A DNA stretch of 64,000 nt from Gammaproteobacteria bacterium UBA6724 (lineage in GTDB: Bacteria; Pseudomonadota; Gammaproteobacteria; Pseudomonadales; Azotimanducaceae), in assembly GCA_002454165.1 (NCBI GenBank), contig DKIG01000014.1:30283-94282 (forward strand). The letters run 5' to 3'. Made by a program: the position numbers and the translations under genes. The notes beneath the pieces were generated by a model. That model did no database searches and had not been told where the DNA came from. It saw only the letters and a program-made list of their open reading frames with translations. How positions within the stretch are numbered: position 1 is the first letter of the stretch; each line of letters starts with the position of its first letter. Shown here in pieces: positions 57,936-64,000 of the stretch.

Positions 57936-58781
57936 TTATTTGCTCTCGCTTGGCTTGGATGCCTGAAACAACGCATTTACCTCCTGCCAGAGGCACCCAG
58001 GAGCACCCTCGCCTATCACCTGAGCATTGACTTCCGATACGGGCAGGACCTCATGTCCCGTTGAGGATATCCAGACTTCATCGGCATCCAGTAATTCCTG
58101 CTCGGTGATTTCGCGCTCTGCCACCTCTAGCCCTGCTTCCCTGGCAATTTGCAGAATATACTGCCTCGTGATGCCGTGCAGAATGTAGCGGCTTTTCGGC
58201 GGCGTGATAATCGTCCCATCAGTGCCGATAAACACATTGGCGTGGGTGGCTTCTGTGACCAGTCCATCCCGTATCAGGACCGCATCATCATAACCGGCAG
58301 CAAGCGCCTCGTTGTGGAGCAGACCATTGGCTATCAGACTCAGCACCTTGATATCGCCTCTGCCCCATCTGAAATCCTGTTTTGTCACCAGTTTACAAGG
58401 CTGATGTGTCCGCGACTGTGCTTCTACCTGAGTCACGGTTATCAGTATCGTGGGCTTGCCCGGGGCGGGATAATCAAGCGAGCGGGGCATGGAGATGCCA
58501 CGGGTAACTTGCAAATAGAGATTGGCAGTCTGCTCCTGACTCCTGGCAATCGCATCATTGACAAGTTCGCGCCAGGCACTTCCGGTCAGGGGAGATGCTA
58601 GCCGTATTTCAGTAAGGCTACGCTCCAATCTTTGCACATGCTCATCTAGCATAAAGGCGACGCCATGATAGACGGCTATCACTTCATACACGCCATCGCC
58701 AAACATGAAGCCGCGGTCAAAGACGGAAATCATCGCATCTTCCGGCGCCAACCAGGTACCATTCAAATAGGCAATCGCCAT
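57936..58781 (-). CDS. class IV aminotransferase (D-alanine aminotransferase-like)
   Basis: Fold-type IV PLP enzyme, 281 residues from the ATG before AIAYLNGTW. It shows MISVFDRGFMFGDGVYEV, the PLP lysine Lys145 in RGDIKVLSL and NGLLHNEALAAGYDDAVLIRDG followed by VTEATHANVF. Most similar in style to D-amino acid aminotransferase, less to branched-chain aminotransferase. The open frame continues 51 codons upstream through repeat-containing DNA; the shorter form is chosen because the family N-terminus begins here. Confidence 0.88.
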   Translation of the reverse strand: MAIAYLNGTWLAPEDAMISVFDRGFMFGDGVYEVIAVYHGVAFMLDEHVQRLERSLTEIRLASPLTGSAWRELVNDAIARSQEQTANLYLQVTRGISMPRSLDYPAPGKPTILITVTQVEAQSRTHQPCKLVTKQDFRWGRGDIKVLSLIANGLLHNEALAAGYDDAVLIRDGLVTEATHANVFIGTDGTIITPPKSRYILHGITRQYILQIAREAGLEVAEREITEQELLDADEVWISSTGHEVLPVSEVNAQVIGEGAPGCLWQEVNALFQASKPSESK

Positions 58782-58802
58782 ATCCCTCTTATCTCCTGCA
58801 TC

Positions 58803-58824
58803 TCTTCTGCGGCTCTTCTGCGGC
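58803..58824. repeat. 11-bp tandem repeat x2 upstream of the aminotransferase
   Basis: TCTTCTGCGGC occurs twice in direct succession in the short gap between the enoyl-CoA hydratase and aminotransferase genes. A small member of the spacer repeats. Confidence 0.6.
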
Positions 58825-58855
58825 TCATCTAAGGTGTCGTCATTCCGCACGACTT

Positions 58856-59677
58856 TCACTTGCCTTGAAATAGAGGCTCCCGTTTCGCAACGAAGGCTTT
58901 TACTGCCTCCCGATGATCCTCGGTCTGACCACAATGAATATGATGCGTCACCTCAAGATCAAGACAATCGTCCAGTTCTCCAGACATGGCGCGGTTCAAA
59001 TTTTCCTTCATGTAACGGTAAGCAAGGGTTGGACCCCTGGCGAGTCTCATTGCTATCTCCATCGTCCTGTTCTCCAGGGCTTCTGGTTCACAGACCCAGT
59101 TGGTGAGGCCAAGCCGCAGAGCTTCCTCGGCACTAATACGATCCGACAGATAATAGAGTTCCCTCGCCTTTGCAGCACCGAGCAGCTGAGTCATAAAATA
59201 GGTACCGCCAAAGTCGCCGGAAAATCCGACCCGAGCGAAGGCCGTGGTCATAATAGCCGTGCTCGCCATAAGCCTCAGATCACAAGCGAGGGCGAGTGAC
59301 AGACCCGCACCTGCCGCCGCACCAGGCAGGGAGGCGAGGGTGGGTTTGGGCAGGGTGAAGAGTTTGCCCGCAGTCGCCCGCTGCGCCAATCGTTGACGAT
59401 GAATTGCGCCATCAAGGGTGTTGTTACCGACTGTATCATCGCCAGATGCCGCCATGCCTTTGACATCACCGCCAGCGCAGAAGCCCTTGCCAGCACCGGT
59501 CAGCACAATGCACCTGACCTCCGGGGCAAGTTCAAACTTCGCCAGCAAGATTTGCAAAGCAGCCATCATCTCACCCGACATGGCATTTCTTGCCTCAGGT
59601 CTGTTCAAGGTAATGACCGCCACACCATCCGATAACTGCGCCAACAAATCTTCAGTGGCTGTATCTATACTTGTCAT
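58856..59677 (-). CDS. enoyl-CoA hydratase/isomerase family protein
   Basis: Crotonase-fold enzyme, 273 residues, with the CoA/oxyanion motifs GAGKGFCAGGDVKGM and LPGAAAGAGLSLALACDLRLM. The two glutamates of true enoyl-CoA hydratase are not at their usual places; instead an Asp stands in VGFSGDFGGTYFM, as in PaaG-type enoyl-CoA isomerases. Probably an isomerase or hydratase in fatty-acid or aromatic breakdown. Convergent-divergent neighbour: the carboxylase on the plus strand starts 188 bp away. Confidence 0.87.
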   Translation of the reverse strand: MTSIDTATEDLLAQLSDGVAVITLNRPEARNAMSGEMMAALQILLAKFELAPEVRCIVLTGAGKGFCAGGDVKGMAASGDDTVGNNTLDGAIHRQRLAQRATAGKLFTLPKPTLASLPGAAAGAGLSLALACDLRLMASTAIMTTAFARVGFSGDFGGTYFMTQLLGAAKARELYYLSDRISAEEALRLGLTNWVCEPEALENRTMEIAMRLARGPTLAYRYMKENLNRAMSGELDDCLDLEVTHHIHCGQTEDHREAVKAFVAKREPLFQGK

Positions 59678-59757
59678 GTGTCATCCTTGCATCGCCCGGT
59701 GCCCAGGACGAACGAGTGTAGCACAGGCAAGCAGCCGTCTAAGTCCTGCCCCTACCC

Positions 59758-59809
59758 TTTGATGATAGTCTTTGATGATAGCCTTTGATGCTAGTCTTTG
59801 ATGACAGCC
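59758..59809. repeat. 13-bp tandem repeat x4 upstream of the carboxylase
   Basis: TTTGATGATAGTC-type units at 59758, 59771, 59784 and 59797, abutting, in the divergent gap between the hydratase and the carboxylase. Any promoter of the carboxylase must lie in or next to the array. Confidence 0.9.
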
Positions 59810-59865
59810 TGCCGTCATTCCAGTAACTTTAGGGTTTTCCCTATCTGTAATCCTGGGCATCTGAA

Positions 59866-62800
59866 ATGAAGAAACTACTGATCGCAAACCGGGGTGAAAT
59901 AGCCATCCGCATCGGTCAATCTGCCGCTGAATATGGTCTCAGGACTGTCGCCATCTTTCCCGAAGATGACGCGAGGTCCCTGCACCGCATACACGCCGAC
60001 GAATCTCAACAACTCCCCGGCATCGGTGCAGAAGCCTATCTCAATATAGAGGCGGTCATCCAGGCGGCAAAAGATAGCAAGGCTGATGCGGTGCATCCCG
60101 GTTACGGCTTCCTGAGTGAAAATCCTGCCTTCGCCGCCGCCTGCGAAGCCGCCGACCTGGTATTTGTGGGACCTTCCCCGGCACAACTCTCAGCCCTGGG
60201 CAACAAGACAAGTGCGCGGGCACTGGCGGCAGAATGCAATGTCCCCCTGGTGCCGGGCAGTAGCGGCGACACCAGTCTGGAAGCGGTGCTCGCTTTCCAG
60301 GACACCCTTGCCAGGGCGCGAAACGGAGACGACGGCATCGTCATCAAGGCAATCCATGGCGGCGGAGGCCGCGGCATGCGTATCCTTGAGGCAGGTGACG
60401 ATATTACAAAAATCTATGCCAGATGCCGCTCCGAGGCACAGTTGGCTTTCGGCAATGACGCGGTCTATGTTGAGGCACTCATCAACAAAGCCAGGCATAT
60501 TGAAGTTCAGATTATCGGCGATGCCCAGGGTAAGGTGGCGCATCTGTGGGAGCGGGATTGCAGCATTCAGCGTCAGAATCGGAAACTTGTGGAAATTGCG
60601 CCCTGCCCAAATCTGCCGAAGAAGACGCGCAACAACTTGCTAGCAGCATCAGTCAAGATGGCAAAAAGCATCCTGTATCGTGGCCTTGGCACCTTTGAGT
60701 TTCTGCTCGACCTGGAGCAGCAGGATACATTTTATTTCATTGAGGCAAATCCCAGATTGCAGGTGGAGCACAGCGTCACAGAAGTCATCACCGGACTGGA
60801 CCTGGTACAGCTACAACTCGGCATAGCGGAAGGCAAGTCACTTAAGGAACTGGGTCTGAGTGCCAGGATTCCAAGACGCGGTTATGCCGTTCAGGCACGC
60901 ATCAATCTGGAAAGGCTCAACAAAAAGGGCATCTTCAAACCCAGCAGTGGCCTGATTGATGTCTTTGAGCCGCCGTCCGGTCCCGGCATCCGAACCGACT
61001 CCTACGGCTACGCTGGTTACAAGACATCGACCCGATACGACCCATTGCTTGCCAAGTTAATTGTGCAGGCCGATGACTTCGCCGCCGCGGTGCAGAAAAC
61101 CCGCCGGGCTTTGCGCCAGTTCCGGCTTGAGGGTCTGGAGGTCAACATTCCTTTTCTCATCACTCTGCTGGGAGAAGAGACTCTGCTCAGGGGGGAGGTC
61201 TGGACACGATACATTGACCAGCAACTGCCAGCACTTGCCGAGAAGACCATACAGGACCAGGACACGGCGATACCTGGGCAGACTGAAGCCAGCCAGGAAG
61301 TACCGAAGTCGGGACAGGCCGGGACGCGGCTCAGCTCCACTGATCCGTTGGCAGTGCTGAATCATGGCAGGTCTGCGTCATCAGATCCGGGGACCCTTGC
61401 CGGCTCAGCTCTTCCTACCCTCGTCCAGGGACCGGCAGGAAGTCATCCCGTCCCAGCACCCTTGCAGGGCACCATCATTGAATTGTCAGTTGCCAAGGGA
61501 GATCTGGTACACACAGGTCAGGCACTCCTGGTGATGGATGCAATGAAAATGGAGCATGTCATCAAGACCCCCCTATCTGGGGAAGTGGTGGGTGTGACGG
61601 TGGCGGTGGGTGACGCCATACTGGAAGATCATCCGCTGGTCTTTATTGAGGAAAAGTTGGTGGCGAGTACCGAACAAACCAATCACGCGACACCGGATCT
61701 GGACTACATCAGGCCCGACTTGGCGGAAGCCATGACCCGGCACGGCTATAAACTCGACAAAAATCGCGCCATCAAAGTGGCGAAGAGACACAAGACCGGG
61801 CACAGAACCGCCCGGGAGAATATCCATGACCTCTGTGACCCAGGCAGTTTCATTGAATATGGCTCCCTTGCCATAGCTGCCCAGCGGCGCCGAAAACCTA
61901 TCCAGGAACTAATGGAAACCACGCCCGGCGACGGCATGGTGACCGGTATCGGTAGCGTCAATCAGACCCTCTTCCCTGACCAGACTACCCGGTGCTTGGT
62001 GATGTCATACGACTATATGGTGCTCGCAGGCACCCAGGGGCTACAAAACCATCGCAAGAAGGACCGCATCTTTGAATTGGCAAGACGACTCAGGCTACCG
62101 ATTATTCTGATTGCCGAGGGTGGCGGCGGCAGACCCGGTGATACAGACGGTGCTGGCATCGCCGGGCTGGACTGCCTTGCCTTCCAACTATACGGCTCAC
62201 TCAGTGGGCTAGTGCCGCGGATCGGCATTACCACTGGCAGATGTTTCGCTGGCAACGCCGTACTACTCGGGTCAAGCGACCTGGTGATCGCTACCCTGGA
62301 TGCCAATATCGGTATCGGGGGTCCGGCGATGATTGAGGGCGGCGGACTCGGCACCTTCAAGCCGGAAGAAGTTGGTCCCATGGCGGTCCAGGTACCGAAC
62401 GGCGTGGTTGACATTGCGGTGACAGATGAGGCGGAAGCAATTGCCACAGCAAAGAAACTGCTCGCCTTCTTCCAAGGTAGTCTGGAGAACTGGACCTGCC
62501 AGGACCAACGCCAACTCAGAGCCAGGGTTCCGGAAAATCGGCGCCGGGTCTATGACATGCGAGAAATTATCAGGCTCATTGCGGACGATGATTCAGTGCT
62601 GGAGATACGCCCAGCCTTCGGCATCGGTATCATCACTTCATTGATTCGGGTTGAGGGTCGGAGCCTTGGTGTCTTCGCCAATAATCCTGCACATCTCTCT
62701 GGTGCCATTGATAGTGACGCTGCCGACAAGGCTGCCAGATTTATGCAACTCTGTGATGCATTTGATATTCCCCTCCTGTCCCTGGTGGATTGCCCGGGCA

Positions 62801-63264
62801 TTATGGTGGGCCCAGAGATTGAGAAAACTGCACTGGTACGACATGCCTCCAGATTGTTTGTGATCGGGACAAATCTCAAGGTCCCCTTGCTTGCCGTCGT
62901 GGTCCGCAAAGGCTACGGGCTCGGTGCCCAGGCAATGACCGGCGGCGGCTTCAAGGCTTCCACCTTTACCATCGCCTGGCCCACTGGCGAATTCGGTGGC
63001 ATGGGTCTTGAGGGTGCTGTAAAACTCGGGTTTCGCAAGGAACTTAAAGCCATTGCCGACCCAGAGGCACGGCGGCGGGAATATGAAGAGCGGGTCGCGG
63101 CTATGTATGAGCGCGGCAAGGCGGTGAATTTCGCCACTGCTTTTGAGATAGACGAGGTCATTGACCCGGCGAATACTCGCCACTGGATCATCTCTGCCCT
63201 GGCCTCCTCACCAGCACCACCACCTCGTGAAGGTAAGAAAAACCCTTTTATTGACACCTGGTAG
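59866..63264 (+). CDS. single-chain acyl-CoA carboxylase (BC-BCCP-CT fusion)
   Basis: Biotin-dependent carboxylase, 1132 residues in one chain. Residues 1-450 are biotin carboxylase (MKKLLIANRGEIAIRI, IKAIHGGGGRGMRI, EANPRLQVEHSVTEVITG). A flexible Ala/Ser/Gln-rich linker (about 460-530) leads to the carrier domain with biotinyl Lys561 in VMDAMKMEH. Residues about 640-1132 are the carboxyltransferase (GGGGRPGDTDGAG, GGFKASTFTIAWPTGEFGGMG). In the standard bacterial enzyme these are three or four separate proteins. The same order occurs in single-chain long-chain acyl-CoA carboxylases; substrate (acetyl-, propionyl- or longer CoA) is not clear. Confidence 0.93.
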   Translation: MKKLLIANRGEIAIRIGQSAAEYGLRTVAIFPEDDARSLHRIHADESQQLPGIGAEAYLNIEAVIQAAKDSKADAVHPGYGFLSENPAFAAACEAADLVFVGPSPAQLSALGNKTSARALAAECNVPLVPGSSGDTSLEAVLAFQDTLARARNGDDGIVIKAIHGGGGRGMRILEAGDDITKIYARCRSEAQLAFGNDAVYVEALINKARHIEVQIIGDAQGKVAHLWERDCSIQRQNRKLVEIAPCPNLPKKTRNNLLAASVKMAKSILYRGLGTFEFLLDLEQQDTFYFIEANPRLQVEHSVTEVITGLDLVQLQLGIAEGKSLKELGLSARIPRRGYAVQARINLERLNKKGIFKPSSGLIDVFEPPSGPGIRTDSYGYAGYKTSTRYDPLLAKLIVQADDFAAAVQKTRRALRQFRLEGLEVNIPFLITLLGEETLLRGEVWTRYIDQQLPALAEKTIQDQDTAIPGQTEASQEVPKSGQAGTRLSSTDPLAVLNHGRSASSDPGTLAGSALPTLVQGPAGSHPVPAPLQGTIIELSVAKGDLVHTGQALLVMDAMKMEHVIKTPLSGEVVGVTVAVGDAILEDHPLVFIEEKLVASTEQTNHATPDLDYIRPDLAEAMTRHGYKLDKNRAIKVAKRHKTGHRTARENIHDLCDPGSFIEYGSLAIAAQRRRKPIQELMETTPGDGMVTGIGSVNQTLFPDQTTRCLVMSYDYMVLAGTQGLQNHRKKDRIFELARRLRLPIILIAEGGGGRPGDTDGAGIAGLDCLAFQLYGSLSGLVPRIGITTGRCFAGNAVLLGSSDLVIATLDANIGIGGPAMIEGGGLGTFKPEEVGPMAVQVPNGVVDIAVTDEAEAIATAKKLLAFFQGSLENWTCQDQRQLRARVPENRRRVYDMREIIRLIADDDSVLEIRPAFGIGIITSLIRVEGRSLGVFANNPAHLSGAIDSDAADKAARFMQLCDAFDIPLLSLVDCPGIMVGPEIEKTALVRHASRLFVIGTNLKVPLLAVVVRKGYGLGAQAMTGGGFKASTFTIAWPTGEFGGMGLEGAVKLGFRKELKAIADPEARRREYEERVAAMYERGKAVNFATAFEIDEVIDPANTRHWIISALASSPAPPPREGKKNPFIDTW

Positions 63265-63319
63265 CCGCCCCCTCCTCCCCCAGGATGCCGCCAGAGACAG
63301 GTGCAAATCCTGGCGCGAC

Positions 63320-64000
63320 TCAGGCTGCGGGGACGAAGACGGCTTTGGTTTCAAGAAATTCCTCAAACCCATGATCGCCCCACTCGCGACCATTGCCAGA
63401 TTGCTTGTAGCCACCAAAGGGTGCATTGAAATCAGGTCCTGAGCCATTCACATGCACATTGCCGGTACGAATCTGTGCGGCAACCTCCATAGCATGTTCA
63501 ACGCTACCCGATTGCACATATCCAGAGAGACCATAGGGCGTATCGTTGGCAATTTTTATCGCCTCTTCTTCGGATTGATAGGGCAGGATGGACAAGACTG
63601 GGCCAAAAATTTCTTCCCGGGCAATGGTCATGTCATTGTTCACATTGCCGAAGATTGTCGGCTTCACATAGTAGCCCTGATTAAGCCCGTCCGGGCGACC
63701 CGTGCCGCCCGTGACCAGAGTCGCACCCTCATCAATCCCCTTCTGAATCAGCGCCTGAATCTTGTCGAACTGGACACCACTCACTACGGGACCAAGGACC
63801 GTTTCCTCGGCCATGGGGTCACCCACCTTGACCGCCTCAGCCGTCTGCTTGGCAATCTCTAGTGCCTGGTCATGCATCGCCGCTGGCACCAACATTCGTG
63901 TAGGTGCGTTACAGGATTGACCGGAATTGGTGAAGACCTGCTTCACGCCGCCACTCACCGCGCCTTGCAGGTCTGCATCTTCCAACAGGATATTGGCAGA
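63320..64000 (-). CDS. aldehyde dehydrogenase (3' part; 5' end outside window)
   Basis: The C-terminal 226 residues of an NAD(P)-dependent aldehyde dehydrogenase. The frame runs to the window edge with SANILLEDADLQGAV, then the catalytic Cys in NSGQSCNAPTRM, EEIFGPVLSILPYQSEEEAI and the C-terminal NAPFGGYKQSGNGREWGDHGFEEF. It is convergent with the carboxylase (55 bp apart). Substrate unknown. Confidence 0.93.
   Translation of the reverse strand, partial: SANILLEDADLQGAVSGGVKQVFTNSGQSCNAPTRMLVPAAMHDQALEIAKQTAEAVKVGDPMAEETVLGPVVSGVQFDKIQALIQKGIDEGATLVTGGTGRPDGLNQGYYVKPTIFGNVNNDMTIAREEIFGPVLSILPYQSEEEAIKIANDTPYGLSGYVQSGSVEHAMEVAAQIRTGNVHVNGSGPDFNAPFGGYKQSGNGREWGDHGFEEFLETKAVFVPAA

Overview
The window is chromosomal DNA of a gammaproteobacterium whose genus I cannot name. 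The evidence is gene order: four tRNAs (Thr-TGT, Tyr, Gly, Thr-GGT), tuf, tRNA-Trp, secE, nusG, rplKAJL and rpoBC run in one block, with tRNA-Trp between tuf and secE as in Pseudomonas-like gammaproteobacteria. Next to it lie birA, a ribosomal rpsF-rpsR-rplI operon followed by dnaB-alr-radA, and an nrdR-ribD-ribH-nusB-thiL-pgpA-ribA run. Metabolism looks like that of a free-living aerobic heterotroph (glyoxylate shunt, acyl-CoA carboxylase, TonB-dependent uptake).

Layout. 1-15546, minus strand: the start of an exported or membrane protein (left edge), rpoC, rpoB, L7/L12, L10, L1, L11, NusG, SecE, five tRNAs, EF-Tu and BirA. 15783-29022, mostly plus: rpsF, an unknown 101-residue gene where E. 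coli has priB, rpsR, a DUF2232 membrane protein, rplI, dnaB, alr, radA, then (minus) ettA, then the riboflavin/thiamin/lipid run. 29104-35102: dxs and xseB, a threonine-dehydratase-like enzyme, a nitronate-monooxygenase-like enzyme, and a MoaD-like protein paired with an Asp-box beta-propeller.

35228-40108 is the accessory zone. Four AT-rich unknown genes, one with a PD-(D/E)XK-type nuclease signature, lie between two inverted copies of a 30-bp hairpin repeat. Isocitrate lyase follows, then remnants of a type I restriction operon (the first 71 residues of HsdM and the N-terminus of a Fic protein).

40319-63264: an alpha/beta hydrolase, tRNA-Arg(CCT) and an Smr protein, then a ten-gene minus-strand pyrimidine operon (42719-55927). 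It encodes an NCS1 permease, a luciferase-like oxidoreductase, a TonB receptor, thymidine phosphorylase, cytidine deaminase, uracil phosphoribosyltransferase, beta-ureidopropionase, dihydropyrimidinase, an omega-amino acid aminotransferase and (methyl)malonate-semialdehyde dehydrogenase. Together these would import pyrimidines or nucleosides, strip the sugar, and degrade the ring to acetyl-CoA or propionyl-CoA. The one missing step is reduction of uracil/thymine to the dihydro form: no dihydropyrimidine dehydrogenase is present, and the luciferase-like oxidoreductase is the only unassigned redox enzyme. Beyond the operon lie a DUF3501/Fe-S protein pair, a D-amino-acid-transaminase-like enzyme, an enoyl-CoA hydratase/isomerase, a single-chain three-domain acyl-CoA carboxylase and the 3' part of an aldehyde dehydrogenase.

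A pattern running through the whole window is short tandem repeats, mostly of 13-15 bp units with unrelated sequences, placed in intergenic gaps or exactly on gene ends. At least eleven such loci are listed.
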